Positions 47,834 to 59,868 of a DNA stretch of 64,000 bases are shown here, piece by piece. The DNA is taken from the NCBI GenBank assembly GCA_963082975.1, contig OY720344.1:95175228-95239227 (forward strand), in the 5' to 3' direction. Position numbers and translations under genes: made by a program. Source of the stretch: Labia minor. Its lineage: Eukaryota > Arthropoda > Insecta > Dermaptera > Spongiphoridae. The notes below the pieces were generated by a model. That model ran no database searches, was not told where the DNA came from, and worked only from the letters and a program-made list of their open reading frames with translations. How positions within the stretch are numbered: position 1 is the stretch's first letter; every line of letters begins with the position of its first letter.

Positions 47834-48786
47834 AGTTATGTCATCCCTAATGACATAAAACAGGTACGTTCCCTTGCGCGCCTGCAACGAGTCTAGATAA
47901 GATAAGATTATATTATCAACATCTCGAATAGATTCCAAAAGAAATCCCACACTCAGATAATATAAACTTTCGCACGGTCCACCCGAGCCATCTGGACCGT
48001 TAGCCCATTAAGCGATAAGATAAACAAATCCCCCAGGGAGATAACCTAGACATTCCTACGAGGCCATGTGGTCCATGCGAAGTCAGATATTTTCCCACAC
48101 ATGGCTAAACACATTACTAACACTAATGGTTTAGACCCCTTTAAATATCAACTCCTCACGCTACTCGAATCAGTTGAAGCGTCATCGATCCCGGGTCCAC
48201 GTCACTTTGATCACGGTTTCATCAACATCAAATTGACCCTCAACTCCGGCTAATTTCCAGTATTTAGTCGTTAAACCAACAAACGGCTCGCTCTCAATCT
48301 CATCGGCGCATAATCTCTTCTAAACCCCGTTCGTGTCCTGTGCTACAGTGTCTGGTGGTCCCGAGGTGAAATTCCTCGTCTAGAGGTGAACAGATATCGT
48401 GGAAAATTGCGATATGCTGGCAACGGCTACCTGCCAGAGTTCACACTCCTCCTGATAGACCATAGCGGTCAAGTCTATCAAATCTCCCGAATAGGGTCGA
48501 CATGTTAATGTAGCCAGACATCAAAACGAACAACTCCCCAATCCCCCATTCGTATATTTGCTTCTACAAATACTTTATTGCAAATAATTGTAACACAAAT
48601 TATGTCAACGGTATAATTATTGCAATTAAAGAAAATTATAAATAATAATTTTGTACTGTACTTTAAACCCTGTTTCCTATACTCCAGCCATTAGATAAAA
48701 TAAATTTGATAACAAACATTTAACATCAATACATTCCTCCTTTCAATCCTATCCGAACTGAGCCATCCAGGTGGAGGATTGTAACT
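47834..48786 (+). repeat. 5' LTR (953 bp)
   Basis: I see no difference from the 3' LTR over 953 bp. It would carry the promoter and start site of the element. A 61-codon frame (48068-48253) occurs identically in both LTRs and has no known domain. Confidence 0.9.
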
Positions 48787-48803
48787 GGCGCCCGAACAGG
48801 GAC
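48786..48803 (+). other. Primer binding site, tRNA-Lys type
   Basis: tggcgcccgaacagggac begins on the last base of the LTR. It is identical to the site complementary to the 3' end of tRNA-Lys3 (UUU) known from lentiviruses. It would prime minus-strand DNA synthesis. Confidence 0.85.
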
Positions 48804-49231
48804 ATCGAACTGGATGTAACGCAGAGACATCGAACCCTGAAGACTTGATCGTTTGAAAAATCAAACACCCGATCGACGTTATCAACAGGAAACAGTTCCC
48901 CGTTTCATCAAGTGTTGTGGTGATAAAATTGTTGTCTGGCGCCTGAAGTCTAAGGAAAGTGATAAGTGAAACAAGTGATAAAAGCTGATACAAAATTGAA
49001 GAAATTTGTCGCAGTGAGTGATTGAGGGTGAGTCATTTAAAACATATTAAGTTCTTTATTTATCTCTCTCTCTTTATAAATTAATATCATCATATATTCC
49101 TTTCATAATTAATCTAACAAAATAATAATTTAAAAGAAAAAATATATTGTAAAGGATAATTGGAAAACAAAAAATAAAATTAACAAAAAATATTAAAATT
49201 AATAAATAATAAATAAATTTTTTTATATAAT

Positions 49232-49530
49232 TATGGCTGAACAAGCAATGTCAATATGTGATTTAAAAGAATATTTAGAAATAATCCCAATATTCAATGG
49301 TGACCCCTCCACACAATTAACGCCACATTTTAATCAGAAAATCACGCGATTTTTAAAAATTTTTCGAAATTTTCAAAACAAATTAAAATTTAAAATTTCT
49401 TTCATATAATTTCCATAGTTCATTTCACATTCTTTTGGGCATAGATAACTTAAGAAAATTAAAAGCGAAATGTGATTTCAAAAATAATATTCTTTTAACA
49501 CCTCAAGAAAAATTTTAAAATTCATTATTT
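49232..49530 (+). pseudogene. gag start joined to protease end (deleted)
   Basis: The ATG at 49232 opens a gag-type N-terminus with IPIFNGDPSTQL, then degenerates after about 30 codons. About 80 bp later, in another frame, comes LLGIDNLRK, the sequence that follows the aspartic protease in gypsy pol. Most of gag and the protease active site are therefore missing. Capsid and protease functions cannot be made from this copy. Confidence 0.65.
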
Positions 49531-49539
49531 ACACCCCCA

Positions 49540-50175
49540 AACACAAATACAATCATTAAATAATTTTATAACATATTTTCAAAACTTTAAAGCAAAGCTT
49601 GATATAAATTTTATAAAATTAATTTTTCTTTTTTATAATAAATATCGATAAAATTTACAGCATATATTAAAATAAGAGCATATAAGAATATTCTGTTAAT
49701 AGGTGTATTTCATCGCCCCAATCAATTTGGAGTTTATAACTTCACAATTTCCCAGACAAACAGACAAATAAAATGACAGACAGGAAAAATACAAAAGTTA
49801 TATTTGGGTTCCCCAGTAAAGATTTGCAAAAAAATTTTAAATCCTGAACAATGCTATTTGTACGGTAACAACACGCAATGACATAATAGAAGTCCAAACG
49901 GTATATACTGAGTCTATCAATCATGAATGTTTTATACCGCGAGGGAATTCAAGCGATATTTTAGCTTAATAAAATGTTTAATTTGTCGGTTTAATCTACT
50001 AAGATAGATAAATAAATATTCAGTACTTCAAATTTCATAAATTTCAATTCTAATGTGATTTATTCATTTTTAATTTATTTCTATTGTAAAAAGTTATAAT
50101 TATTAAAAAAAAAAATAATAATTTTGTCTTTATGCGTGTCATGAAATTTTTCACGCGTGCCATAGGTCCGCCATC
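49540..50175. other. Foreign or degenerate segment inside the retrotransposon
   Basis: No pol similarity. The right edge (cacgcgtgccataggtccgc then catccct, 50151-50177) complements to a hAT-like terminus, agggatggcggacctatggc. I found no matching left end or 8-bp duplication. A cagacaaacagacaaat tract lies at 49753-49769. It may be the remains of one or two inserted MITEs. Confidence 0.35.
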
Positions 50176-50776
50176 CCTATCCTATACCAAATATAACCTA
50201 TATTTTAGATGAATTAGGCTTTTCTCAATATTTTAAAAAACATTAGATCTCGCTCTCGGATTTCATCAAGTTGAATTGAATCCTGAAGACATTCATAAAA
50301 CTGCATTCAACACAGAACACGGTCATTACGAGTTTGTGAGAATGCCTTTCGGTTTATCAAACGCCCCATCTACTTTTCAAAGAGTAATGGACAATGTTCT
50401 ACGTGGCTTGATAAATAAATTTTGTCTAGTGTATTTAGACGATATAATATTATTTTCAACAACCCTCGATGAACACATTCGACATCTAAATTTAGTATTC
50501 GATCGATTAACAAAAGCAAATTTTAAAATTAAATTGGACAAGTGTGATTTCTTGAAGAGAGAAGTTGCATTCCTTGGCCACATAATAACACCTGAAGGAG
50601 TAAAACCTAATCCAGATAAAATTACTGCAATCAAAAATTTTGCCATTCCGAAAACACAAAAACAAATTAAATCTTTTCTTGGTTTATTAAATTATTATAG
50701 AAAATTTATTATGAACTTCGCGGAAATTACAAAACCTATGACCAAATTATTAAGAAAAATTCTAAAATTGATATAA
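50176..50776 (+). pseudogene. Reverse transcriptase domain of gypsy pol (frameshifted)
   Basis: Starts with ITYILDELGFSQYF. A frameshift near 50240 leads into [10 protein letters not shown], then [12 protein letters not shown] and the RT catalytic box YLDDIILFS (about 50430-50456). It ends with [12 protein letters not shown] and a stop caused by a frameshift near 50760. The finger region upstream is missing. The enzyme would copy the element's RNA into DNA. Confidence 0.85.
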
Positions 50777-51768
50777 ATAATTTAGAATATAAAAACTGTT
50801 TCGAAAAATGTAAAATTCTCTTAACAAATGAACCATTATTACAATATCCCAACTTCAGTAAACCATTTAAATTAACAACTGATGCATCTAATTATGCAAT
50901 CGGAGCCGTCTTGTCCCAAGGAGAACATGACAAACCAGTAGCTTATGCAAGCCGTACGTTAAACAAATCTGAAATTAACTATTCGACAATTGAAAAGGAA
51001 TTTCTAAGTATCTATTGGGCATGTAAACACTTTAGACCATATCTCTTCGGCAGAAAATTTCATATTTATTCAGACCACAAGCCACTCCAATGGCTAGCTT
51101 CATTAAAAGAACCAAATTCGAAATTCTTAAGATGGAAAAGCCAACTAGACGAATATGATTTTGAAATTCATTATATAAAAGGTAACGTGTATCAGATAGC
51201 AGATTTCCTCTCTCGTAACCCTGTAGATCAGAATTTAAATCAAATTCAAAATTTAAATATCCATGAAAATAATGATCAAACGTTTAATTCCGACAATCAA
51301 ATAAATGACAATCACACAGACGAGACAAATTCAGAATCGGAAACAGAAGATCAAATTTATAAAAATATTAAAGAAAGTTTAAAACCATTAAATTACTATT
51401 CGAATCAAATAATAATAAATATTTCAAACTCCCCACATTCAATTGAAATTAAAAAACTTTTTGGCAAAAAACATCAAAGATTTATTTTTAACACCAATCA
51501 ACAAGACTTCTCTAAAAACATTATAACCCTTTTTAAAGAAAATTTAGTACCAAAACGTAATTATTACATTTTTTCAAAATTTAATATTTTCGAAAATTTA
51601 GATAAATTAATAGATAAACACTTTAAAAAATATTACATAAATTTCTTTCATTGTTCTAAACTATTAGAAGATATTGAAAATTCAGACGACCAAATTGAAA
51701 CAATAAAAAATTATCATGAAGGAAAATCGAATCACCGTGGAATAGACGAATGTCTTAAAAAAAATTAA
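50777..51768 (+). pseudogene. RNase H and connection region of gypsy pol
   Basis: Continues pol in another frame. It has LTTDASNYAIGAVLSQ (first RNase H aspartate), a glutamate in STIEKEFL, YSDHKPLQW and the end of the domain with IADFLSRNP. A long acidic, asparagine-rich linker follows, then the start of the integrase zinc-binding region. A run of eight A at 51757-51764 causes the frameshift that ends it. Confidence 0.85.
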
Positions 51769-52703
51769 AAACTAGATACTTTTGGCCAAACTTAAAAGGT
51801 TCCATTTCAAATTATATAAACAATTGCGATATTTGTCAAATTACTAAATATGACAGAAATCCAATTAAAACTAAATTTAATATCACCCCCACTTCAATTA
51901 AACCTTTAGAAACATTACACATTGATACTCTCACTTTAGAAAAACAGAAATTTTTAACGATAATTGATTCATTTTCAAAATTTGCGATAGCATATCCATT
52001 AAAATCTTTAGAAAGAACGGAAATAGCTGAAAATTTATTAGATTTCTTTACTCACCACGGAATACCAAAATTAATAATTTCAGATAACGGACTAGTACAA
52101 GAATTTTTAAAATTACATAAAATTGACATTCACTTTATTTGCACTCAACATCCTGAATCGAACGGAAACATTGAAAGATTCCATTCAACATTAATTGAAC
52201 ACATTCGACTTTATAACAGCCGCGACGAATTTAAATCAGAACCTATTTCAACTAAAGTAAAATATAGTTTAATAGCGTATAATAACACAATTCATTCAAC
52301 AACAAAATTTACCCCATTTGAAATTTTATCAGGACATTTAGATACCGACAATTTGCAAAATGTAGATATTACTCATCAAGTAATTTCAAATTATAATCAA
52401 AGTCACAAAGAGAAAACTAAATTTATTTTTGACCAAGTAAGACAACAAATTAATAAGAATAAAGAAAAAACAATTTCAAAATTAAATTTAAACAGAGAAG
52501 AACTCCCCGAATTACCAGAAAAAATTCATGTTAAAGATAAACAAAAATGTCAGAAAACTAAAAATAAATTCAAAATCGAAACACTTAAAGAAACAAACAA
52601 AAAATTAAAAACAGCTAAAATTATCCCTAAAAACCCACAAACTGGCGAAAAAATCCACATTTCAAATATTAAAAGACCGAAAAGAAAACAAAACAATAAA
52701 TAA
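51765..52703 (+). pseudogene. Integrase of gypsy pol
   Basis: By my reading the frame is open from 51765 to the stop at 52703. It completes the H2C2 zinc finger (NNCDICQ near 51830) and carries the DDE core: D in LHIDTL, D in ISDNG, E in GNIERFH. The usual spacer after ISDNG is shortened (goes directly to LVQEFL), suggesting an in-frame deletion. A basic lysine-rich tail follows. It has no start codon of its own because it belongs to a pol polyprotein. Confidence 0.8.
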
Positions 52704-52739
52704 AAAAAAATATAATAAAAAAAATATAACCCCTTTATA

Positions 52740-53260
52740 ATGAACACTTATCATATTTCAATCTTTAAATCACAACATGAAAATTCAAAATGACAAAATC
52801 GACAACTTGCTTAGTCATAAAAGAACTAATCAATTAATAATTGAAACAAATTAATTTACAATTAAATTCAATGATTTCTAGCAAACTTACTTATTTGTGA
52901 AAACACTTTGTAAACTACATAATAATTATATCAATATCATTTTAGAAATTATTATAAACAAACAAATGGAAACATTTATCAATTCACACCTTTGTCAATT
53001 TTAATAAATAATAAAAACTATATTATAAATGAAACATTTCAAAATTTAGCTATTTCAGATAATAATAAGGTAACAAAAATTGATACATGGTTCTAGCTAC
53101 ATGAAATATTATATTGTAAACTAAATCATGATTATATCTCCAATTGTATTAAAATATTAATTCAAAATCACAAACTTGAAAATCGCCAATTGTATAAATT
53201 ACTTAATAATTCCAAATACAGAAATTGTAATGTCAAATGTAAACGACAATAATAAAATCC
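52740..53260 (+). pseudogene. Possible envelope-gene remnant (tentative)
   Basis: In the place where gypsy-group elements carry env there are decayed coding-like stretches. The best runs about 53015-53252 with one internal stop and has regularly spaced cysteines in its second half. The pattern loosely resembles errantivirus/baculovirus F-type envelope proteins, but I cannot confirm homology. It encodes no functional protein. Confidence 0.3.
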
Positions 53261-53441
53261 TATTATCCTGCAATAATTTAAACTAATACAAAAAAGGAAT
53301 ATATAAAATTAAGAATGATAATTGTAAAATTAATAATAAAAATATTGTAACAAAAATAACAAGGAAATACCATTGTTAATTTCCAATAAAAATAATATGA
53401 AAAATAAATAAATTGAATTGAAATAGAGAGAAAAGAACTTA

Positions 53442-53504
53442 ATAAAATTAATAAAATTAATAAAATTAATAAAATTAATAAAATTAATAAAATTAATAAA
53501 ATGT
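53442..53504 (+). repeat. 9-bp tandem repeat
   Basis: About seven units of aataaaatt in the 3' untranslated part of the retrotransposon, followed by imperfect gttaaag repeats up to about 53690. Confidence 0.85.
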
Positions 53505-53793
53505 TAATAAAATTAAAGAAAAATTAAAAGTTAATTAAAATTGAAAAAATTGAAGAAAAATAAAATTAATAAAAATATGAAAAAATTAAAGAAAGAGTGA
53601 AAAGTTAAAGTAATGTGAAATAGTTAAAGTAAAGTGGAAAAGTTAAAGTGAAAATTATTGAAAATGTAATAGTTAAAGAAAGTGTAAGGGTTGAAGAATA
53701 TGTAACAGTGTAACGAGAATGTAAGAAGTAACAAAATGTAAAGAGTGTATGTAGAAAGCAATGAAACCCCCCCTAGCCCCGAAATTCCATTCT

Positions 53794-53804
53794 GAGAAGG
53801 GAGG
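53794..53804 (+). other. Polypurine tract
   Basis: gagaagggagg lies directly before the 3' LTR, the usual position of the plus-strand primer. A C-rich stretch (53767-53780) precedes it. Confidence 0.8.
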
Positions 53805-54757
53805 AGTTATGTCATCCCTAATGACATAAAACAGGTACGTTCCCTTGCGCGCCTGCAACGAGTCTAGATAAGATAAGATTATATTATCAACATCTCGAAT
53901 AGATTCCAAAAGAAATCCCACACTCAGATAATATAAACTTTCGCACGGTCCACCCGAGCCATCTGGACCGTTAGCCCATTAAGCGATAAGATAAACAAAT
54001 CCCCCAGGGAGATAACCTAGACATTCCTACGAGGCCATGTGGTCCATGCGAAGTCAGATATTTTCCCACACATGGCTAAACACATTACTAACACTAATGG
54101 TTTAGACCCCTTTAAATATCAACTCCTCACGCTACTCGAATCAGTTGAAGCGTCATCGATCCCGGGTCCACGTCACTTTGATCACGGTTTCATCAACATC
54201 AAATTGACCCTCAACTCCGGCTAATTTCCAGTATTTAGTCGTTAAACCAACAAACGGCTCGCTCTCAATCTCATCGGCGCATAATCTCTTCTAAACCCCG
54301 TTCGTGTCCTGTGCTACAGTGTCTGGTGGTCCCGAGGTGAAATTCCTCGTCTAGAGGTGAACAGATATCGTGGAAAATTGCGATATGCTGGCAACGGCTA
54401 CCTGCCAGAGTTCACACTCCTCCTGATAGACCATAGCGGTCAAGTCTATCAAATCTCCCGAATAGGGTCGACATGTTAATGTAGCCAGACATCAAAACGA
54501 ACAACTCCCCAATCCCCCATTCGTATATTTGCTTCTACAAATACTTTATTGCAAATAATTGTAACACAAATTATGTCAACGGTATAATTATTGCAATTAA
54601 AGAAAATTATAAATAATAATTTTGTACTGTACTTTAAACCCTGTTTCCTATACTCCAGCCATTAGATAAAATAAATTTGATAACAAACATTTAACATCAA
54701 TACATTCCTCCTTTCAATCCTATCCGAACTGAGCCATCCAGGTGGAGGATTGTAACT
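53805..54757 (+). repeat. 3' LTR (953 bp)
   Basis: Same length as, and by eye the same sequence as, the 5' LTR. It is followed by tatatata, the A/T target. Confidence 0.9.
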
Positions 54758-54915
54758 TATATATATAAAGAGAGAGAGTAAGAGTAAAGGTCCACAGAGT
54801 AATAAGACTATTTAAATTAACATTCTCTATCAGCACGGTATTTCTGATAAATTCTTTGTTTTTAAGTCAGTCAATATATGAAGAGTCTGAGATCAAGTCT
54901 ATAACTTGTAAACTA

Positions 54916-56357
54916 AGGTTGGGGTAAAGATCCGCACGGGGCGAAGGTCCGTCATTTTAAAACTACCGATAGTCTTGGATTAGTTCTAAATAACTATGTT
55001 AGTTTGTTAACAAGAAGAATAAAAGGTGCATCGAAATTCATTAGCTTGTTGGAATCTATTTGTTTATAATGAGCTAAGAAAGGTTTTTATCACATTCTAA
55101 CTAATATTTATGGATTCTATTATGATTGTAACTTGTACTAGAATGCACTTTTCTAAATATTTAATGTCTTTGATTGACCCCTAAATAAATATTTTAAAAC
55201 TTGTTTTTTTTGTCTAAAGTAAATAATAAAGAATTTTTGTAGCACTTCGATGAAAATCCTGGAGCACTGTCGACGTTAATTTCAAAGACATATCTTATAA
55301 ATAGAGAAAGGCAGGCGTTATTTTATAACGTTAAATATGTGAATTGTATTATTTTTTTGTAATGACAAATTGGGGTAAATTAGATTTCTCAATTTTAATT
55401 GAATGTATTGGATTTACGCTAAATTCTTTTCTTTTTTGTTTTGTTTTATAAAATAAATTAATAATTTGAATTTCATAATTAATGATTTAATAAAATAATT
55501 TATAATTGAAAATTGTAAAAATTAATTTAAAATATTACTTAATGAATAAAAATTATTGACATAAAGTTCTAAGCTGTTTTTTTCAATCAGAAGAATCGTA
55601 AATGGATGACTTTGATTTCAATCTTTGCATAAAACAGGTTCTCAGTGTCATCGGTGGGTTTTGTACATGTAAGCCAACCCTTGTAATATCATTATTAAAA
55701 ATATAGATACCGTATCTAGTTTTATTTATTATTTAACACATATACTAAAAATTCAATCGTTTTAATCATCTGAATGTTTCTTCTGGAAATTCTGTGGAAG
55801 GATGTTTTTTTCTAAAAGGTTAATCAATGAATATTGCTGTGAAATATGTAAATGAATTGTTTCTTGATCTCGTTATTAGAGTTTCAGAGATACAAACTAC
55901 CGTTTCTTCAGCGGTGAAAAGTGGCCGTTTATGGAAATAGCATGAGCGCCAAGATATTCTGCCCTATGATTGGGATCTAGTAGTTTCTCGGATTAATGAG
56001 CCTAGAAAAACGAGACCGGCCTGGAAATTATATGCAGTTAATTGTTACTATTGTATATTTTTATTAAATAAAAATAAATAATCAAAATAATAAATAAAAA
56101 TAAATACCTATATCTATACCTATTTCTTAACTTTAATTCGAGACGGTTGTTCACTGGAGGTCGATATAGCCCACTCGGAGGGACAATATGTTAGATTTTG
56201 TTAGAATACCTATCATATTAATGATTTGAAAACTTATAAAATAATGTACGATGGCTAAAATATCAGACTTTCTGGTGGTGTTTCAACCTATATTGAATCT
56301 ATCATAGGATGTTCAACACACAATTCCAAAATAAAACTGCGGATATTTGCCCCACCT
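54916..56357. mobile_element. TA-flanked inverted-repeat element, probably Tc1/mariner/pogo class
   Basis: Flanked by TA at 54914-54915 and 56358-56359. The ends are aggttggggtaaagatccgc and (complement) aggtggggcaaatatccgc: about 21 bp with one indel and a few substitutions. The 1.44-kb interior has complex patches (55560-55680, 55740-56030, 56130-56340) but no transposase motif I recognise, so it is decayed or non-autonomous. TA flanks suggest the Tc1/mariner/pogo superfamily (inference). Confidence 0.55.
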
Positions 56358-56577
56358 TACTTTATACATTATAGTGTATTATATATATTTAACAAAATTA
56401 AATATATATCCTTTCAATTTATGTTATATATATCAAAATCTTTATTTTGGAAACAAAAACCTGGAAATAAAGTTTTTATTAACAATAATTAAAATATGAA
56501 ATAAGCACATAAAACACATTAATTTATATTTATTTAAGTACTTTTAATTTTTCGATATAAAATATATTTTTAAAATT

Positions 56578-56667
56578 ACCTGGTTCACCGAGCAGCCACT
56601 CGGTCATTAAAAAAAATTATTCCTTATTATCGGGTTTGACTTGTAATATTATACCTGGTTCACCGAG
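56578..56667. repeat. Short direct repeat, 75-bp spacing
   Basis: acctggttcaccgag occurs at 56578-56592 and 56653-56667. The first copy is followed by an inverted motif (cgag cagccact cgg). Function unknown. Confidence 0.6.
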
Positions 56668-56877
56668 TTCAAATAATTTAAAAGAACATAAATTTAAAAA
56701 AAATAGTCATAAAACATACATACACCCCTTAAACATATGTATTAAGACAGAAAAGTATGACCTCTGAATATAACATAATATATGTTTCGTAATTTGATTT
56801 GTTTATATTTATAATATTTTATATTTAAGGAAGCGCTGTCTGACGTAGTTGTTGGCGTCATTTAAATTTCCTATTTT

Positions 56878-56925
56878 AAATTAAGAAAAAACTAATAAAG
56901 ATGATTTTTCCCGAGGATGAAACCA
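56878..56925 (-). repeat. Fragment shared with family B copy 1
   Basis: The complement of ttaagaaaaaactaataaag and the following atgatttttcccgaggatga matches 15890-15935 closely. Part of the same repeat family in inverse orientation. Confidence 0.6.
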
Positions 56926-57007
56926 ACCAGATCGATTTTTCTTTATAAAAATTATCTATGGTGTGATTTTCAAATAAATCTTTCGAGCGGTTTAATATTT
57001 CAAAAAT

Positions 57008-57042
<35 letters not shown>

Positions 57043-57079
57043 CTAGTATAATAAGATAAGATAATATATATATATATAT

Positions 57080-57198
57080 TTATATCTATATATATAAAAA
57101 AAGGTTTTTGTCTGCACATTGCTCAGAATTTAAAAATTTTTGCATATCTTCGCGTTTCATGACCTCTAGAATCCAAAAGTGACTTTAGAATTTTTCAC

Positions 57199-57277
<79 letters not shown>

Positions 57278-57480
57278 CGGAAAATTACTATTTTATAGAC
57301 TCAGAATTGGCTGAACCGATTTCTTTGAAATTACATCACAATATTCTTATATACCTCTAGAGTAACATAGGCTATAAATTTTATTAACCGCAGAAATTAA
57401 TTTTTTAAAGTTTATATAATTCTCCGTGTTGTTCATTCAAGAGCAGCTCGCGGCTCACTGTCGGCCTAGCGGAATCATTT
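57080..57480 (+). mobile_element. Helentron-like head with (GTCT)n microsatellite
   Basis: Starts with a TA-rich lead, has gcatatcttcgcgtttcatg, a long (GTCT)n tract (57199-57277, about 19 units), then aaccgatttctttgaaatta. This order (leader, GTCY repeat, gaaccgatt...aaatt phrase) parallels family B and DINE-1-type elements. No matching 3' end follows directly. A GC-rich terminus of this general type lies 4 kb downstream at 61424-61490. Confidence 0.5.
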
Positions 57481-58764
57481 CAAACAATGAATTATCATAG
57501 AGATTCCCAATCGAAGAATTATTATAATATTTCCCTTTTTATTTTAAATTCTAATATACAAATATCAATTCAATTAAATAATTTATTCTAAAAGTTCTCA
57601 ATTTAATTAAAATATTTATTAGATCATATTTTTATCTTAAATTATTTTTTATTTAATTGAATATTTCTTCTTTTCTATAATATATATATAATAATATATA
57701 AATTTTATCATTGAATAATAAAAAAAAATATTATTTAACCTGAATTAAAATGACTGAATTATATTATCTTTGTTTTTTATTTTAATTTAATTACTCTATT
57801 ATTAATTACTAAATATATATATATTATATAAAAATTAAAATATGATGATATAAAGTTGTTTTAAATTTTTGACATTTTTAAATTGGGTATATTTTTTAAA
57901 TTTATTAAAATGTCTTTTTTATTTATTATGTTTAAAAGATTCATTTTTATTATGTGATATTAATAAAAAATAACGATGCTCTGTGCAAGTCGAAACATGT
58001 TGCACATAATTAAATAACAATTGCCAAACAAAGAATATAATATTTTTTTAAATTCTTATATTTAAATATCATTTCAATTAAATAATTTATTCTAAAAGGT
58101 CTCATTTTAATGCAATTTATAATTTTCTTCTAATTCAGATTTAGGACAAATCGTACAACATTATATCAAATCTCGCTAAGAACATTCAATATTTTTGTAC
58201 ACAAAATATTCAGAGTATTGGCTAAGCGTATCACTCACAATCAGTTTATATTGAAATTTATATAAATTAACAAAGTAAAAATTTTTATTTGTTTAAATTT
58301 TATTATAATGAATCAAAAAAAATTAAATATATAGATCACATGATTAAGAGAAGCAAAAAACTTAACAGAAAATAACTGTTGGATGGAGGTCGGACATGAC
58401 AGAAACTGTAAGCGAAATCTTCATATTGCGACGAATAATTTTCAAATCCCCTAGCACCACAGAATTTAAGTTTCTTTTAAGGAAAATAACTATGATCTAA
58501 AAAAATTAATAAATGAACTTAATAATAAAAAAACAAATAAATCAATTAATTTAAATTAATACTATTAATGAATGTATATATTGATAATTTATCTATAGTT
58601 TTATACCGTTAATTTTTATAAATTGTCTCAAGTCTCTATTTTTGCATTTTCTCAAGTTTCATTATAATTAAAAATATTCAATAATAATCTAGCAATGAAA
58701 ATAAAATACCAAAATGTAATGATCAAGAAATATTATACTCTATTATAACATATACAATACTTAA
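57481..58764. other. A+T-rich region without recognisable gene
   Basis: Low complexity; nothing supported. Confidence 0.5.
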
Positions 58765-59709
58765 GAACCATAGGCGGAGGAAATATTAGGAGATATCATT
58801 GCGGGTTCAGGCCAAATCGACCAACATTAATTAAGATATTTTCATTATGACAGATATTAGGAACAAAACCGCGAATTCAATATTTCTGTTCACTAATTAT
58901 TTGTAGACTTTAGTAAAACATACGCATAACTCAATAGATCCGGATAAACTTTTTCAAATTTTCAATCTTCAAATTTCTCTTGAAGTTAGTAAAGAAAGAA
59001 TAAGATGCGGAAATCAATTGTAAAATATTAGGTTACTCAGACGACTTAAATATAATAGGAGATTCGGCAATTGCAATTACAGATAGCGAGGAAAATTTAA
59101 TGGAGGTTTGAAATTAATAGTGATAAGAAAAAATATTTAGTAACAAAGAGGAAGAGTATTAACATACAAAATCTTAAGATGCAAAATGTAGAATTTGAAT
59201 ATGTAGAAAAATTGAATGTAATCACGAAGGATAATAATATTTGAGAAGAATTTAAATCGGGGTTGCAATCGGGAAACGCCTGTTATCTGCAATAAAGAGG
59301 CTTATCTCTTCAAAATTATTATCAAAGGGAATATATAAAAAGATTATTTTGCCTGTTGCATTATATGGGTGGGAGGCATGGTCTATGACCCTTGGAGATG
59401 AGAGTAGATTCAGAGTATTTGAGAATAGGATTCTTCCCTGCATTTATTGGCCAAAGAAAGATCAGGTCACCGGGTATGAGGGAGACTGTATAACAAGAAA
59501 TTGCATGGCCTCTCTGCATCTTCAGAAATAGTTAGGGTTATAAAAGGGAAAAAGCTGCGTTAGGCAGGGCACGTGGCAAGAATGGGAGAGGAAAAAGATA
59601 TTGGTGGGAAGACCGATTGGAAAACGTCCGCTTGGAAAACCAATGACGCGTAGGAAGGGACGTAAGAGAGATGGAATAAGGGCTCAGGATAGGGACACTT
59701 GGAGAAATG
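58765..59709 (+). pseudogene. LINE fragment interrupted by a Penelope-like element
   Basis: Degenerate RT (GFRPNRPT near 58790-58830, SDDLNIIGDSA near 59040) lacks the central part by deletion. It continues to the C-terminus with LPVALYGWEAWSM (59349-59400) and FENRILPCIY, then RMGEE. The copy is cut at 59709 and resumes at 61192, beyond the inserted Penelope-like element. Confidence 0.8.
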
Positions 59710-59868
59710 TTAAGAGAATTTTTATTAAAAGACCACATTATTTGTATAAAATTATTTATTAAATTAAAATAATTGTACAACGTTTCAACTGCTTATTCTG
59801 CAGTCGTTTTCAAGTAACCGTACGCTTGCTCCGATTCAAGCGGACTGATGCATGTCGGGACACGTCAC
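59710..59868 (-). repeat. Left inverted terminal repeat of the Penelope-like element
   Basis: The reverse complement of 60994-61152, equal in length. It holds the hammerhead-like motif on its minus strand and ends at cacgtcac directly before the RT sequence. Confidence 0.9.

Larger units (their letters stand above)
47834..54757 (+). mobile_element. Ty3/gypsy LTR retrotransposon with apparently identical LTRs
   Basis: A 6.9-kb provirus: LTR, tRNA-Lys-type primer site, gag start, deletion/insertion region, broken pol, degraded 3' region, polypurine tract, LTR. The LTRs start agttat and end gtaact, like the Drosophila gypsy group. The insertion lies in a TA-rich target, with tata on both sides fitting a 4-bp duplication. 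The LTRs look identical by eye, which implies a recent insertion. The coding region nevertheless carries a gag-protease deletion, several frameshifts and a foreign insertion. This copy was probably mobilised by proteins from another copy (inference). Confidence 0.9.

Noticed and set aside
48068-48253. 61-codon open frame, identical copy at 54039-54224
   Set aside because: It lies within the LTR and is duplicated only because the LTRs are; no domain and a chance length.
48340-48420. Phrase gaggtgaaattc in the LTR resembling the conserved 18S rRNA motif
   Set aside because: Only about a dozen bases match and flanks do not; it occurs identically in both LTRs, so it is LTR sequence.
57199-57277. 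(GTCT)n array as a CRISPR-like or regulatory array
   Set aside because: It is a simple tetranucleotide microsatellite within a Helentron-like element; there are no spacers.
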